64,000 bases of DNA from Leptospira fluminis (GTDB lineage: Bacteria; Spirochaetota; Leptospiria; Leptospirales; Leptospiraceae): positions 186,001 to 250,000 of the forward strand of contig NZ_RQEV01000010.1 of the NCBI RefSeq assembly GCF_004771275.1. The letters are read 5' to 3'. The stretch's first letter is position 1. Each line of letters starts with the position of its first letter. Below, piece by piece: positions 43,790-56,246 of the stretch. The notes below the pieces were generated by a model. It was not told the DNA's origin. It ran no database searches and was given only the letters and a program-made list of their open reading frames with translations. The position numbers and the translations under genes are program-made.

Positions 43790-44157
43790 ACAAGAAGCCG
43801 ATCAAAATCCTGTTCGTAGAGGACGAGCTCATCGTATCCATTTCCCTTTCCAGGATCCTGTCGGGAACCTTTGCCGAAGTGATCACCGCGGAAGACGGAC
43901 TCAAAGGCTTGGAGGCTTTCCGAAAAACGAGTCCGAACATAGTTTTGACCGACATCCGGATGCCCAAAATGGACGGGCTGGAACTTTCCAAAAGAATCAG
44001 GGAATTGGACCCGAAAGTTCCGATCATAGGGATCACCGCTTCCAACGAGGAAGAAACCCTTTTGGCTTGTAAGGCAGTGGGTATGGTGGACATCGTCATC
44101 AAACCCCTAAACGCCACCTTATTAATTAAGAAAATTCTAATGTTTCTTCCAGAGTAG
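43786..44157 (+). CDS. Single-domain response regulator
   Basis: 123 residues, one receiver. VEDE near the start supplies the acidic pair, Asp56 in VLTDIRMPKMDG is the phosphoacceptor, Thr83 in GITAS and Lys105 in IVIKPLN complete the site. It has no output domain, so it acts by protein contact or passes phosphate on. It overlaps the kinase gene by 4 nt. Confidence 0.93.
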   Translation: MNKKPIKILFVEDELIVSISLSRILSGTFAEVITAEDGLKGLEAFRKTSPNIVLTDIRMPKMDGLELSKRIRELDPKVPIIGITASNEEETLLACKAVGMVDIVIKPLNATLLIKKILMFLPE

Positions 44158-44168
44158 AAAGGGAGAAA

Positions 44169-44183
44169 TTCGGAACTTCCGAA
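44169..44183. terminator. Short palindrome between convergent genes
   Basis: TTCGGAACTTCCGAA, 7-bp arms, in the 38-bp gap between the receiver gene and the SseB-like gene. It may serve as a weak bidirectional terminator. Confidence 0.35.
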
Positions 44184-44195
44184 ATACGAGGGTCC

Positions 44196-44720
44196 TTATC
44201 CCGAGGGAACGGAAGATTCCTTTTGTAATATTTCCAGATGTTCCCTGTTTAAGATCCAGAGAGCGCTTACGGGATCGATCACCACGCCGGAAATTTCCTC
44301 GTTTTGAAGTCCGGCCCACCAAAGATCGGCGGCCTCAAGCCGGATCGTTCGGGTTTCCGACCCGAAATAGCGGACCACTTCTTGGGAATGGGAAAATGCA
44401 GGGAGAAATATCCTACCGCTCTCATCCTTCACGTACAAAAAAACGATCTTATCGTCCGACGGTTTTCTTTTTTTCCCGGAGACTTTTTTCTTTTTCGCTC
44501 CCGCCTTCTTTTTAGGCAAAGCCTTCGAGGCCTCGAATATAGGTACCAGAAAATTCGCCCGAGTCAGTTCCGAGGAAAGTCGATCTAGATTCTTCGCATT
44601 CTTCCTTTTGCCATAGCGAAGCATGGCAGTACGAAGGGCCGGGTTTTCCCCGCTTTCGACCTGATTCGAGCCGGCCGCAAGATCCGCGATGCGGGAAAGG
44701 ATTCTTTTAAAAAGGGACAT
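44196..44720 (-). CDS. SseB-like domain protein at the end of the nuo operon
   Basis: 174 residues. The C-terminal part (about 90-168) matches the SseB N-terminal-domain pattern: VFLYVKDESGRIFLPAFSHSQEVVRYFG, LEAADLWWAGLQ and GVVIDPVSALWILNREHLEIL. The N-terminal part is helical, with NPALRTAMLRYGKRKNAKNLDR. Between them is a Lys/Ala tract (about 68-87) with about half lysine. The start lies 2 nt after the nuoN stop, so it is cotranscribed with complex I genes; whether it aids assembly is not known. Confidence 0.75.
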   Translation of the reverse strand: MSLFKRILSRIADLAAGSNQVESGENPALRTAMLRYGKRKNAKNLDRLSSELTRANFLVPIFEASKALPKKKAGAKKKKVSGKKRKPSDDKIVFLYVKDESGRIFLPAFSHSQEVVRYFGSETRTIRLEAADLWWAGLQNEEISGVVIDPVSALWILNREHLEILQKESSVPSG

Positions 44721-44722
44721 GC

Positions 44723-46204
44723 CTATTTTCGGATGGATTCCGCTCTAGGTTGCAGAGTGATGTTCACGAGGTTTTTAGGTTGCAGAAAATACCAACCCAC
44801 TAACACGAACAAGAGGCTTAGAGCCGAAACGAAAGCGACTCCGTAACTCGATACGGGATTTTCCTGTTTGGAGATTTCCCCTTCCTCGGAACTCATATAA
44901 GCGGAGATACCGATCTTCGCATAATAATACAAAGCCAAGGCGGAATTCGCTATTCCTCCCAGTAACAGAAGTCTGGCAAGTTCGCCTTCCTGCTCGGCTA
45001 TTTTCTGAAACAAAAACAGCTTCGACCAAAATCCGCCTAACGGAGGAATTCCGGCAAGAGAGAGGAAAAATAGGAACAATGCGAAAGCCGTCTTCGGATA
45101 TGAGGAAGCCAGAGATTGTATGGAAGCGAAAGTAACCTGCCTTCTTCCCTGCTCCAAATAAGAAAGAAGCGCAAAGGCGCCTAAACTCATGAAGGAGTAG
45201 ACGATGAGATAAAAAACGGATTCTTCTCTTGCCCCTAAACTGATTCCGGCGACGACATAGCCCGCATGAGCAATGGAGGAATACGCCAATAAACGCTTTA
45301 AATTTTCCTGTTTTAATGCGAGGAAATTTCCGTAGGTCATGGACAAGAGGGCGAGTATCCCCATAACCCAAGCCCATTCGCTGGAAAATACCGGAATGGG
45401 AAGATGAGCGAATACTACGCACAAGAGTCCCATGGAGGCCGATTTGGAGGCAGTCGCCATAAATCCGGTGACCGGAGTCAGAGCGCCTTCGTAAGCGTCG
45501 GGAGTCCAGGAATGGTAGGGAAACAAAGCGATCTTAAACGCGATACCTGTCAAAAGGAGAAGTAATCCTATTTTCGTAAAATTGGCGTCGAAGCCGGGAT
45601 TTGCCAGAGGCTTCAGTGCTTCCGACAAATCCGTGCTTCCGGATCCGCCGAAAAGAAAGGCCATGCCCATCAAAAAGAATCCGCTGGAAAAACTTCCGAG
45701 AAGAAAGTATTTCAAACTCGCTTCCAAGGAGAATTCGTCGCTCTTCGCCATACCGACCAAAACGTATAAGGAAATGCTCATCAATTCCAGTCCGACGAAA
45801 ATCGTCACCATATCCCTGCTACTCGTCATGAGAAACATTCCTGCGGTCGAAAACAGGACTAGCGGGTAGAATTCGGGAAACTCCATCTTATGCAGTTCGA
45901 GGGAGCGCGGAGAAGAAAGTACCGTTCCGAAGGCCATGACCAGATACAAGGCGCTCAGCCAGAAACTTAGAAAACCCAGCTCGATCTGGTTTCCGAAATA
46001 CGTTCCCGGTCCGGGGATCCGGAATTGCGAATAGAGAGTCCCTAAAAACGCGGCTACCAACAGGATGCCGGAGGTAAAGCGAACCACGCGAAACTCGGAG
46101 CCGTGAAATACGAATTGTAAAAGAAGTAGCAGGACCCCGCCTCCGGAAAGGATCAAGACGGGGAGTAGCGCAAGCATGTCGTTTATGTTTGGAAGAAAAT
46201 TCAT
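44723..46204 (-). CDS. nuoN: NADH-quinone oxidoreductase subunit N
   Basis: 493 residues, about 14 membrane helices. A proton-pumping antiporter-like subunit of complex I: LFSTAGMFLMTSSRDMVTIFVGLELMSIS, GIAFKIALFPYHSWTPDAYEGA with the channel Lys, LKRLLAYSSIAHAGY and PPLGGFWSKLFLF. It overlaps nuoM by 4 nt. Confidence 0.97.
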   Translation of the reverse strand: MNFLPNINDMLALLPVLILSGGGVLLLLLQFVFHGSEFRVVRFTSGILLVAAFLGTLYSQFRIPGPGTYFGNQIELGFLSFWLSALYLVMAFGTVLSSPRSLELHKMEFPEFYPLVLFSTAGMFLMTSSRDMVTIFVGLELMSISLYVLVGMAKSDEFSLEASLKYFLLGSFSSGFFLMGMAFLFGGSGSTDLSEALKPLANPGFDANFTKIGLLLLLTGIAFKIALFPYHSWTPDAYEGALTPVTGFMATASKSASMGLLCVVFAHLPIPVFSSEWAWVMGILALLSMTYGNFLALKQENLKRLLAYSSIAHAGYVVAGISLGAREESVFYLIVYSFMSLGAFALLSYLEQGRRQVTFASIQSLASSYPKTAFALFLFFLSLAGIPPLGGFWSKLFLFQKIAEQEGELARLLLLGGIANSALALYYYAKIGISAYMSSEEGEISKQENPVSSYGVAFVSALSLLFVLVGWYFLQPKNLVNITLQPRAESIRK

Positions 46205-47850
46205 TCCGTTTTCTCCTTAACGGGACGTCTTAGTCCCGGAATTCCCGTCCCCTTCGAGACCGGAATCCTTTCCTCATAACTCGAAACGGAGGCTCCGAGA
46301 GATCTATAATTCTGATACTTGCGATCCACTTGCCTCAAGGAACCTTCCTTTTCGGAGAATATCCTTTCCTTCAACGCTTCTTCGGAAGTACTATTCAAAA
46401 CGACCCGAGCGCTAGGAGTCACGAAGTTTAGAAACGGCCCCGGAAACACTCCCGTTACTAAAATCAATCCTCCGGTTATGATTAAGATACACTTTTCCCG
46501 AATGGTCAAAGCCGACATTGAGGAAGACGGCTCGTTCGGCTCTCCGAATAACAAAGCCTTTGCGAACCGAAGCATATAACCCGCCGAGAAGATGATCGCC
46601 GTTCCGGCTAAGATCCCGAATAAAATATGATATTTGAATGTCCCTATCAGAATTAGGAATTCCCCTACGAATCCGTTCGTGCCGGGTAGACCGGCGCTGG
46701 CAAAGGTCGCTAATCCGACAAAGACCGCCAGGAAGGGAGCGGATTTGGCAAGACCGGAGACATGGGTCAGATCGTTGGATCCGGTTCTTTCATGCAACAT
46801 TCCTAATAAAAAGAACAATAATCCGGAAGTAAATCCGTGGTTCACCATCTGGATCATTCCGCCGGCAACCCCTTCTTCCGTTAAGGATAAGATACCCAAA
46901 ATACAGAATCCCATATGGGAAAGGGAGGAGAAAGCCACCAAGCGTTTGCTGTTTTTTTGCGTAAGAGCCACTACCGCGCCGTACAAGATCCCCGCCACGG
47001 CCAACCCGGAAAAGAAATCCCTATAATCCAGGAAAACCTGGGGAAAGATCGGGATCGCGATTCTAATATATGCGAATAATCCGATCTTCAATAAGATTCC
47101 GGCCAAATCCACCGAACCTACCGTAGGAGCTTCCTCGTGGACGTCCGGCATCCAGGTATGTAAAGGGAATAAGGGCACTTTGATAGCGAAGGCGAAGCTG
47201 AATCCGATAAATAGCCAGAATCTAAGGTCCGGAGGAATATTAGATAAAGGCAATACGGCAAGTTCCTCGAGATCCAGAGTCGAGGAATAATGGTAGAGCA
47301 CCAGGATACTCGCCAGCATGAACACGGATCCGGTAAAGGAAAATAGCAGGTATTTCATTGCCGCGCGAACACGACCCGATTCTCCCCAGATTCCGACCAT
47401 CAATGAGAAAGGCAAAACCATCCATTCCCAAAATACGTAAAACTGCACCAGATTGAAGGAAAGAAAAACACCCATGACTCCCGTCTCTACCAGAAGCAAA
47501 AGGATGAAAAATTCACGTATCCTGTATTTTACTCCGGAAAAAGCGGACAAGCAGGAAAGGAAGAATAAGATCGCGGACATGGCGACTAAAAGCAGGGAAA
47601 AACCGTCCACGGCCACGTAATAATCCAACCCACCGGATCCCAAATCGATGAAGTTACGGATACGATGGGAAAATTGAGGTCCACTATCGCCTTGCACGAA
47701 TTCCCAAAATAAAGGAAGGGTCATCCCGAATACGGCTAGAGTAATCAGGGAGGCAATGGAACGGATCCAGCCTGGACGTCGCGAAAGAAAAAGCAATGGG
47801 ATCCCCAGTACGGGTAAAAAAAGCAAGAGCGTTAAGTAAAACTGGGGCAC
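46201..47850 (-). CDS. nuoM: NADH-quinone oxidoreductase subunit M
   Basis: 549 residues. Antiporter-like subunit: FYVFWEWMVLPFSLMVGIWG (conserved Glu), IKVPLFPLHTWMPDVHEEAP, SKRLVAFSSLSHMGF and ASAGLPGTNGFVGEFL. The C-terminal extension of about 40 residues after the last helix is charged. It lies directly after nuoL with no gap between the stop and start. Confidence 0.97.
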   Translation of the reverse strand: MPQFYLTLLLFLPVLGIPLLFLSRRPGWIRSIASLITLAVFGMTLPLFWEFVQGDSGPQFSHRIRNFIDLGSGGLDYYVAVDGFSLLLVAMSAILFFLSCLSAFSGVKYRIREFFILLLLVETGVMGVFLSFNLVQFYVFWEWMVLPFSLMVGIWGESGRVRAAMKYLLFSFTGSVFMLASILVLYHYSSTLDLEELAVLPLSNIPPDLRFWLFIGFSFAFAIKVPLFPLHTWMPDVHEEAPTVGSVDLAGILLKIGLFAYIRIAIPIFPQVFLDYRDFFSGLAVAGILYGAVVALTQKNSKRLVAFSSLSHMGFCILGILSLTEEGVAGGMIQMVNHGFTSGLLFFLLGMLHERTGSNDLTHVSGLAKSAPFLAVFVGLATFASAGLPGTNGFVGEFLILIGTFKYHILFGILAGTAIIFSAGYMLRFAKALLFGEPNEPSSSMSALTIREKCILIITGGLILVTGVFPGPFLNFVTPSARVVLNSTSEEALKERIFSEKEGSLRQVDRKYQNYRSLGASVSSYEERIPVSKGTGIPGLRRPVKEKTE

Positions 47851-49788
47851 TTACAATCCCCTCCAGAGGAATAAGGATAGAATCAGAATCGTTCCGAGGA
47901 CGATCATAAAAGCGTAATCTACGATCGTTCCGGTCTGTAGGCGGCGAAGGAGTACGGATATTCCGGACGAGATCCTACCGGTGTTGACTAGAATCTTATC
48001 CAGGAACTGTTTTTCCACCACGGAAGAGAAGAATTCGGAGAAAAACAGGATGGGTTGTACGATCCAACCTGAAAAAATCTCGTCGATATAATATTTCCCT
48101 ACGACGAGCCTTCTCCATCCCGCATAATCCTTCTCTGCAGGAGGGATTTCCTTTTTCTTTACATAGAAGTTCCAAGAAAGTGCAAAACCCACGCCCACCG
48201 CTCCCAGCGAAAGCAAGGCTAATGTTAGTTCCGCGCTCGGAGTCAGATGATGGACGGTGGAATGCCCGGACCGAAGGAGTCTACGGGAATATTCCTCTCC
48301 TATGGAAAATACCGGTTTAAAATACCGCTCCAACAAATCGATTCCGCCTAGAGAATCGGGTACCAACAAAAATCCGCTGAAGGCAGCTCCCAGGGCTAAT
48401 ACTATTAACGGAACCGTAATGGTCCAGGGAGATTCGTGGGGATGGACGTCGGGAGAAACTCTGGAAGTTCCGGTGAAGGCCAAAAACGTTAGACGAAACA
48501 TATAGAAAGTGGTCAGCAGGGCTGTGACCACGCCCAAACCGAAAAAGAGCGGACTATAAAAATACGCTTTTTCCAGGATCAGATCCTTGGAAAAGAAACC
48601 GCTAAAAGGAGGAATCCCGGAGATGGCGAGAGTACCTAAGAGGAAAGTAAACCAGGTGATCTTCATTTGCGATTTCAATCCGCCCATTCTACGCAGGTCC
48701 TGCTCGTCGTGCAAAGAATGGATGACGGAACCGGAACCCAGAAACAGAAGAGCCTTAAAGAAAGCGTGGGTCAAAAGATGGAAAAGCCCGGCAACGTACG
48801 CTCCCGTTCCCATTGCCACGAACATATAACCGAGTTGGGAAACCGTGGAATAAGCCAGGACCTTTTTGATGTCGTTTTGGAAAATCCCTATGGTCGCGGC
48901 AAAGAAGGCGGTAAACGTACCGATCGCTACTATCCAGATACCGACCTGAGGAGTTAGAACGAATAAGAAATTGAGTCTCGCGATGAGAAAAATCCCCGCT
49001 GTGACCATCGTCGCCGCGTGGATCAAAGCGGAAACCGGAGTAGGGCCTGCCATCGCATCCGGTAGCCAGATGTGAAACGGAAACTGCGCGGATTTTCCCA
49101 TAGCTCCGATAAAGTAACAACCAGTCACCACCGGTAACACATGCAGGAAACCTTTCATCTCGGGTAGGACCGAAGCGATCTGCGTAAAGGAAACCGAACC
49201 GGAATACCAATATGTCAGAGCGATCGCAATCACCATAGCCAAGTCTGCCACCCGATTCGTAAGAAACGCCTTAATGCCCGCGTTTGCGGCGGTTTCCTTA
49301 TGGGTGTCGAAACCGATCAACAGATAGGAACAAAGTCCCACGCCTTCCCAACCGAAGAACAGGACGACTAGATTCTCCGCAAGAACCAGATGCAACATGG
49401 AGAAAAGAAACAGATTCAGATAGGAAAAAAACCGTGCGATCCCCGGATTACCCTTCATATATCCGATCGAATACAGATGAATCAGGCTTCCGATCCCGGT
49501 AACGATCAGGACCATAAAAAGAGAGAGTTGGTCCAATTGATAAGCGACTTCCACGTTGAAACCGCCCACCTCCAACCAACGGAAAAAGGGAACGATTTCC
49601 GGAACGGCCCTCTCCATGGGCCTATAATTCAAAAAAGCGAATACTCCGAAGCCGAAGGAAAGAAAGGAGAAAAAAGTACCTACGATTCCGGGCCAGCTCC
49701 CTTTTAGAGCCCTGCCGAATAGCGCGTTCATTCCTGCGCCAACCAGAGGCAAAAGAACGATCAGGGGTATCAATACGTTCCAAGTCAT
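47851..49788 (-). CDS. nuoL: NADH-quinone oxidoreductase subunit L
   Basis: 645 residues. The largest antiporter-like subunit: [82 protein letters not shown] and [17 protein letters not shown]. The C-terminal lateral helix region is present. It is 4 bp after nuoK. Confidence 0.97.
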   Translation of the reverse strand: MTWNVLIPLIVLLPLVGAGMNALFGRALKGSWPGIVGTFFSFLSFGFGVFAFLNYRPMERAVPEIVPFFRWLEVGGFNVEVAYQLDQLSLFMVLIVTGIGSLIHLYSIGYMKGNPGIARFFSYLNLFLFSMLHLVLAENLVVLFFGWEGVGLCSYLLIGFDTHKETAANAGIKAFLTNRVADLAMVIAIALTYWYSGSVSFTQIASVLPEMKGFLHVLPVVTGCYFIGAMGKSAQFPFHIWLPDAMAGPTPVSALIHAATMVTAGIFLIARLNFLFVLTPQVGIWIVAIGTFTAFFAATIGIFQNDIKKVLAYSTVSQLGYMFVAMGTGAYVAGLFHLLTHAFFKALLFLGSGSVIHSLHDEQDLRRMGGLKSQMKITWFTFLLGTLAISGIPPFSGFFSKDLILEKAYFYSPLFFGLGVVTALLTTFYMFRLTFLAFTGTSRVSPDVHPHESPWTITVPLIVLALGAAFSGFLLVPDSLGGIDLLERYFKPVFSIGEEYSRRLLRSGHSTVHHLTPSAELTLALLSLGAVGVGFALSWNFYVKKKEIPPAEKDYAGWRRLVVGKYYIDEIFSGWIVQPILFFSEFFSSVVEKQFLDKILVNTGRISSGISVLLRRLQTGTIVDYAFMIVLGTILILSLFLWRGL

Positions 49789-49792
49789 ACTT

Positions 49793-50128
49793 TCACCACT
49801 TCATCAGATTCATTTCGTCGACAAAGCTGGTCTTCTTCCTGCGCTGGATCGCAACGACCAACGCCAATCCGATCGCGGCTTCCGCAGCCGCGATGGCCAT
49901 CACGAAGAAGACGATGACCTCTCCTTGGACCTGCTGCAGCGCCTTGGAAAAGGTCACAAATACCAAATTCACCGAATTCAGGATCAGTTCCACGGACATG
50001 AAGATCACGACCGCGCTCCGACGAAAGAGTACGCCGGCGACTCCGATAGTAAAAACGATACATGCTAAAATCAAAATATACTCTACCGGAATACCCGAGA
50101 CGGTAGGGTTTAATACGGACGGATTCAT
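49793..50128 (-). CDS. nuoK: NADH-quinone oxidoreductase subunit K
   Basis: 111 residues, three membrane helices. [15 protein letters not shown] and [16 protein letters not shown] hold the two conserved Glu of the family. It overlaps nuoJ by 4 nt. Confidence 0.95.
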   Translation of the reverse strand: MNPSVLNPTVSGIPVEYILILACIVFTIGVAGVLFRRSAVVIFMSVELILNSVNLVFVTFSKALQQVQGEVIVFFVMAIAAAEAAIGLALVVAIQRRKKTSFVDEMNLMKW

Positions 50129-50739
50129 AAATCGCCCTCCCCGGGTTTCTTCCCGAGATTTTTCTTTCCTAAAATCACCGCCCCGAGTACGGCCGCCAAT
50201 AATAACACGGACAATACCTCGAAAGGAAGCAGATAGTCCAAAAACATCGAAGCTCCCACTACCGCGGTGTTTCCGTGTACCGTTTTCGGCTTGGAGAGGT
50301 TCCCGTTTTCCGCCGCAATGGAATACTCGTATTCTCCAGTCGAAGAATATCCATGCGCAGGAGATTGCGAATTCGGAACCCCTTCCCGAACCGCATTTGT
50401 CAGGACGACCCCCAATATGGCCACGAAAAAAAGCAGAAAGAACTTTTTAGCAGGATGTTTCCACAGCTTCGAAATCCCGTCGTCATGAAGCGATAAAAGC
50501 ATCAATACGAATACGACCAAAACCATGATCGCTCCCGCATACACGAGGACTTGCATGGTCGCGACAAAAACGGATCCCAACACCGCGTAAATGCCCGCTA
50601 AGGCAAAAAACGCCAGGACAAGTAGGACCGCGGAACTGATCGGATTCGGATGAAACACCACGCCTAAGGCTCCGGCGATTAACACTCCGGAAAAAACGAA
50701 GAAGAGCAGTAATTGAGGATGATCGAAAATACCTACCAT
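50125..50739 (-). CDS. nuoJ: NADH-quinone oxidoreductase subunit J
   Basis: 204 residues from the ATG at 50739 (ATGGTAG overlap with the nuoH stop). Five membrane helices; [50 protein letters not shown] is the quinone-channel region with the family motif. A loop of about 45 residues (LHDD to VHGN) before the last helix is longer than in E. coli. The longer frame upstream overlaps nuoH out of frame and is not used. Confidence 0.95.
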   Translation of the reverse strand: MVGIFDHPQLLLFFVFSGVLIAGALGVVFHPNPISSAVLLVLAFFALAGIYAVLGSVFVATMQVLVYAGAIMVLVVFVLMLLSLHDDGISKLWKHPAKKFFLLFFVAILGVVLTNAVREGVPNSQSPAHGYSSTGEYEYSIAAENGNLSKPKTVHGNTAVVGASMFLDYLLPFEVLSVLLLAAVLGAVILGKKNLGKKPGEGDL

Positions 50740-51791
50740 TTCCAAAACCCGTCCATACCGATGTAAACGCTGGCGATAACGATATTGGCCACCGCCCAAG
50801 GGATCATTTTTTTCCAACCGATGGTCATCAGTTGATCGTAACGGAATCGCGGAAGAGTCCAACGAACCCACATGAACAGAAATGCGAAGAAAAGCACTTT
50901 TACGGTAAAGAAGAGCAGCCCGAAAATCGCGCGGAACTCCGAACCTTCCAGAATTCCGAAAGGCACGTTATATCCTCCGAAAAAAAGCAGAGAGACGACG
51001 CAGCTCATGGTCACCATGTTCATGTATTCCGCTATAAAAAAGAGCGCGAATTTAAACGCTCCATATTCGGTGTGAAATCCTACGACCAATTCCGATTCCG
51101 CTTCGGCCAAGTCGAAAGGCAGGCGATTCGTCTCGGCGAACATAGCGACTACGAAAACCGAAAACGCGATAAAGCCGGGAAGTTTAAAAACGTTCCAAAG
51201 TCCTACCTGCGCGTCGTTGATGTCGGTAAGTCTTAAAGAACCCGTTAAAATCACGATAGCCGCCACGGACATTCCTAGAGGAAGTTCGTAACTGATCATC
51301 TGAGCGGTGGAACGGATCCCGCCGATCAAGGAATATTTATTATTACTGGACCAACCCGCCAAAATGATCCCGTAAACCGCAAGGCTCGAAATCGCGAACA
51401 AAAAAAGAATCCCTGTGTCCGGATTCGCGATTTGTAGATCCAGAGAAGCCAATCCTGTCTTTCGGGAAACCCATTCCGGAAGAGGCAAAACACCTCCGAG
51501 AGGAACCACCGCCCAAGCCATGATGGCGCAGGTCATGGAAATTCCGGGAGCGATCAGATACATGACCTTGTTTACGTTCTTCGGGAAAATCTCTTCTTTG
51601 GTTAAAAATTTGATTCCGTCCGCTAAAGGCTGAAAAAGCCCGAACGGCCCGGCTCGATTCGGACCTTTCCGATCCTGGATATAACCCGCAACTTTTCTTT
51701 CGGCTAACGTGTAATAGGCGCAGGCAGTGATGAATACTAGGAAAAAGAGAACGCTCTTAAGCAACCAAAAGAGAATCTGGTTCCAATCCAT
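50733..51791 (-). CDS. nuoH: NADH-quinone oxidoreductase subunit H
   Basis: 352 residues, eight membrane helices. Forms the quinone-access chamber with NuoB and Nuo[57 protein letters not shown] and [17 protein letters not shown] are signatures. It starts 6 bp after nuoF, where nuoG would lie in the standard order. Confidence 0.97.
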   Translation of the reverse strand: MDWNQILFWLLKSVLFFLVFITACAYYTLAERKVAGYIQDRKGPNRAGPFGLFQPLADGIKFLTKEEIFPKNVNKVMYLIAPGISMTCAIMAWAVVPLGGVLPLPEWVSRKTGLASLDLQIANPDTGILFLFAISSLAVYGIILAGWSSNNKYSLIGGIRSTAQMISYELPLGMSVAAIVILTGSLRLTDINDAQVGLWNVFKLPGFIAFSVFVVAMFAETNRLPFDLAEAESELVVGFHTEYGAFKFALFFIAEYMNMVTMSCVVSLLFFGGYNVPFGILEGSEFRAIFGLLFFTVKVLFFAFLFMWVRWTLPRFRYDQLMTIGWKKMIPWAVANIVIASVYIGMDGFWKW

Positions 51792-51797
51792 TTCGTT

Positions 51798-53087
<1,290 letters not shown>

Positions 53088-53097
53088 GGCGATCCTC

Positions 53098-53577
53098 CTA
53101 ATCCAGACTCCGAAGAAGTTCGTCAACTTTTTCGTTCGTTAGATTTTCATAATATGCATCGTTGATCTGCACCATCGGAGCGTACCCGCAGGCGCCCAGA
53201 CATTCCACTTCCTCGACCGTAAACTTTCCGTCGTTCGTAGTTTGTCCGGTCTTGATCCCCAATTCGGAACAAATATGCTCTTCGATCTTATCACTGCCTC
53301 TCATATAACAACTGGAAGTTCCGCAGATCTGGATGTGGTATTTTCCTACGGTTTTTTTGTTGTACAACGTATAAAAGGTGGCGACCCCGTATACTTGAGC
53401 GAGTGAGATCGGAGGGCCGATTTTTTCGGCGAGGTAAGCCATTCCCTCTCGATCCACATAGCCTTTCTCTTTTTGCAGGAGATACAGACCGGGAAGAATA
53501 ACGCTTCTCTTATCGGGAAATATCTCCATCAACTTGGAGAATCTCTTTTCGGAATCCGGATTGAATAGATAGGACAT
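53098..53577 (-). CDS. nuoE: NADH-quinone oxidoreductase subunit E
   Basis: 159 residues. A thioredoxin-like 2Fe-2S protein: [29 protein letters not shown] and [16 protein letters not shown] hold the four Cys ligands (N1a cluster). The ATG at 53577 shares one base with the nuoD stop (TGATG). A 35-residue longer frame upstream overlaps nuoD and has no signal. Confidence 0.97.
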   Translation of the reverse strand: MSYLFNPDSEKRFSKLMEIFPDKRSVILPGLYLLQKEKGYVDREGMAYLAEKIGPPISLAQVYGVATFYTLYNKKTVGKYHIQICGTSSCYMRGSDKIEEHICSELGIKTGQTTNDGKFTVEEVECLGACGYAPMVQINDAYYENLTNEKVDELLRSLD

Positions 53578-54800
53578 CAGCAATCCAACTCCCCCGCGAT
53601 AACGTTCAGAGAACTCATCGTGGCGATCGTATCCGCAAGCAATCCGCCTTTGACCAGATCGGGAAAGGATTGGTAAAACCAAAAACAGGGCCTCCGGACA
53701 TGGACTCTCCAGGGGGATTTTTCCCCTTCGGACACGATGTAAAAGCCAAGCTCTCCGTTTGCCGCTTCCGTGGCTTGGTAGTATTCTCCCGGAGGGACCT
53801 TGATTCCATGCATGATGATTTTGAAATGGTAGATCAATTCTTCCATGTTTTTATAAACTTTGCCTTTTTCGGGCAGATACGCGTGAGGAAGGTCCGCGTG
53901 ATGGGGACCGGAAGGAATTCCTTCCACCAATTGTTCTATAATGCGGATGGACTGTCTCATCTCTTCCATCCGCACGAGAGTTCGGTGCAGTACGGAACCG
54001 TCCTCGCCGATCGGAACGTCGAAGTCCACTTTATCGTAAATCATGTACGGCTCGTCCTTACGAACGTCCCAAGGAACGCCCGCAGCCCGAAGATTAGGTC
54101 CGGAATATCCGTACGCGATCGCGTCCTCGGCGGAAATTCCGCCTATGCCTTTCGTGCGATCCATAAAGATTCTGTTATTTACCAAAAGGCTTTGGAATTC
54201 TTCGATCGCGGGTTTTAGCCCCTTGCAGATCGTACGTACCTCGTCGGCGAATTCGGGATAGATATCCTTTTCCAGTCCGCCTATCCTACAGAACGTGGTA
54301 GTCAAACGGGCTCCCGTCAATTTTTCCAGGACCTGATAGATATTCTCGCGATGATGAAACAGGTGCAGCATCCCGGAAAAAGCGCCCAGATCCACGCCCA
54401 GAATTCCGTTGCAAATGATATGGTCCATGATGCGCGACAATTCCGACACGATCATTCTCACATAAACGACCTTGTCCGGAACCTGGATCCCCATCATTTT
54501 TTCCACGGTGAGGATCCAGCCTATATTGTTTAAAGGAGTGGAAACATAATTCATCCGGTCCGTACAGACCAGGAATTGGTTGTAAGTATATTTCTCCCCC
54601 AGCTTTTCGAAACTGCGGTGTACGTATCCGATGACGGATTCCGCTTCGACCACTCTTTCGCCGTCCAATTGGATGACGTTCTGCAAAATTCCGTGGGTCG
54701 CGGGGTGGGACGGGCCTAAGTTCACGAGAAGATGACCTTCCGGTAAATGCCGGAACTTCGAACCGAAATGCTCGGCCGTTTTTTCGTACATGATCGTCAT
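53577..54800 (-). CDS. nuoD: NADH-quinone oxidoreductase subunit D
   Basis: 407 residues. The 49-kDa subunit: [49 protein letters not shown] and [14 protein letters not shown] form the quinone pocket with NuoB. The ATG at 54800 overlaps nuoC by 4 nt; an in-frame ATG three codons later is another possible start. Confidence 0.97.
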   Translation of the reverse strand: MTIMYEKTAEHFGSKFRHLPEGHLLVNLGPSHPATHGILQNVIQLDGERVVEAESVIGYVHRSFEKLGEKYTYNQFLVCTDRMNYVSTPLNNIGWILTVEKMMGIQVPDKVVYVRMIVSELSRIMDHIICNGILGVDLGAFSGMLHLFHHRENIYQVLEKLTGARLTTTFCRIGGLEKDIYPEFADEVRTICKGLKPAIEEFQSLLVNNRIFMDRTKGIGGISAEDAIAYGYSGPNLRAAGVPWDVRKDEPYMIYDKVDFDVPIGEDGSVLHRTLVRMEEMRQSIRIIEQLVEGIPSGPHHADLPHAYLPEKGKVYKNMEELIYHFKIIMHGIKVPPGEYYQATEAANGELGFYIVSEGEKSPWRVHVRRPCFWFYQSFPDLVKGGLLADTIATMSSLNVIAGELDC

Positions 54801-55321
54801 TCCCCTCCCATGTCCTCCCTAACGTGGATCGTCAAAAGATCCTCGATCAGGTAATCCTGTCCGAATCCTTCCAAAGGAAAGTCTTTCCGGAGAGGGTGCC
54901 CCTGAAAATTGTCGGGCATGATCAACCTTTCCATCTGAGGATGGTCCCGGAAAGGGATCCCGAAAAGATCGAACACTTCCCGTTCCGGCCAGTTGGCTCC
55001 CTTGAAGAGACTTACGATACTGGGGACCTCTTCCCCTTCTTCCACCGGAACCTTGAATTGTACCCGAGTGGAGGATTTATTTCCGGAACGCAATAGATAG
55101 CAGACTTCGAATCTAGGATTCTTTTTTCCCAACCAATCCACGGCGGTGAGGTCGTTCAGATAATTCAATTCGATTCCCGGAGACGTTTTCAGGGCAGCGA
55201 ATACTTGCAGCAACCCTTCGGCTTTCAGGAAGAATACTGGTAGGTTGGAAAGTACCTCTTCTTCCTTATAGACGTATTGCGGAAATTTGTCTTTGAGGAA
55301 GCGATCTATGGTTTCTTTCAT
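54797..55321 (-). CDS. nuoC: NADH-quinone oxidoreductase subunit C
   Basis: 174 residues. The 30-kDa subunit: [59 protein letters not shown] is the family signature. It overlaps nuoB and nuoD by 4 nt each; separate from nuoD, unlike the fused E. coli protein. Confidence 0.97.
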   Translation of the reverse strand: MKETIDRFLKDKFPQYVYKEEEVLSNLPVFFLKAEGLLQVFAALKTSPGIELNYLNDLTAVDWLGKKNPRFEVCYLLRSGNKSSTRVQFKVPVEEGEEVPSIVSLFKGANWPEREVFDLFGIPFRDHPQMERLIMPDNFQGHPLRKDFPLEGFGQDYLIEDLLTIHVREDMGGE

Positions 55322-55878
55322 CGGACGACCAAAGGTTTATTTCTTTCATTGATCTCCCGAATTTTACTCATCACTTCCTGCCGCCTCGCTTCCAGGCCCT
55401 GGGTCTTGACCTTTTGTTGGAGTTTTATGACCGCGTCTAGAAGGGCCTCCGGACGAGGCGGACATCCGGGAACGTACAGATCCACGGGAAGAATTCGATC
55501 GATCCCCTGGAGAACGGAATAAGCGTGGAACATCCCGCCGGAAGACGCGCAGGCTCCGTAACTGATCACGAATTTCGGCTCGGAAAGTTGGTCGTAGATT
55601 TCCCTGAGTACGGGAGCCATTTTATAAGTAATGGTGCCCAAGACCAAAATCATATCCGCTTGCCGGGGAGAAAAAGAAGGACGTTCCGCTCCGAACCTGG
55701 CGATATCGTAATCGGAACAGGAAGCGCTCATGTACTCGATTCCGCAACAAGCGGTCGCGAACGGATAAGGCCAAAGGGAGTAACTTCTCCCCCAATTGAT
55801 CACGGAATCCACGCTGGCCACTTGGACCATATCTCCGTACATCTGGCCGGGCTGGCTGAGTTGATCGTTCAATCCCAT
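55318..55878 (-). CDS. nuoB: NADH-quinone oxidoreductase subunit B
   Basis: 186 residues. It carries the terminal 4Fe-4S cluster N2: [17 protein letters not shown] (adjacent Cys pair), [17 protein letters not shown] and VYVPGCPP-like [18 protein letters not shown] supply the ligands. The C-terminal tail is charged. It overlaps nuoA by 10 nt. Confidence 0.97.
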   Translation of the reverse strand: MGLNDQLSQPGQMYGDMVQVASVDSVINWGRSYSLWPYPFATACCGIEYMSASCSDYDIARFGAERPSFSPRQADMILVLGTITYKMAPVLREIYDQLSEPKFVISYGACASSGGMFHAYSVLQGIDRILPVDLYVPGCPPRPEALLDAVIKLQQKVKTQGLEARRQEVMSKIREINERNKPLVVR

Positions 55879-56246
55879 TCGAGTGCCCCCTTTTTACGGA
55901 TATAAATCAAACCTACGACAAGTACCAGAATAAATACGAGCATCTCTACCAAGAGAAAATTTCCGAGTCCGGCTTCCTTAAAGGACTTCAGATTTACGGC
56001 ATACGGAAAGAGAAACACCGCTTCTATATCGAATAGAATGAAGAGCACCGCGACTAAATAAAACTTAATATTGAACAAACCCTTCGCGTCCCCGTAATAC
56101 GGAACCCCGCATTCGAAAGTGTCATGAGGCTTGGACTTTTTCTTCGGATTCAGGAGGAATGCGAGCGCCAGGATAAGGGAGGAGAATCCTATCCCGAGGA
56201 GGAATTGTATCAGGAGGGGGCCTAGGTGTTCGGGCGAGCTTCCCAT
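55869..56246 (-). CDS. nuoA: NADH-quinone oxidoreductase subunit A
   Basis: 125 residues, three membrane helices. [45 protein letters not shown] is the family signature. First gene of the cluster. AAGGA lies just before the ATG; a TTGACA-like -35 at 56290-56285 is present but the -10 is weak. Confidence 0.95.
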   Translation of the reverse strand: MGSSPEHLGPLLIQFLLGIGFSSLILALAFLLNPKKKSKPHDTFECGVPYYGDAKGLFNIKFYLVAVLFILFDIEAVFLFPYAVNLKSFKEAGLGNFLLVEMLVFILVLVVGLIYIRKKGALEWD

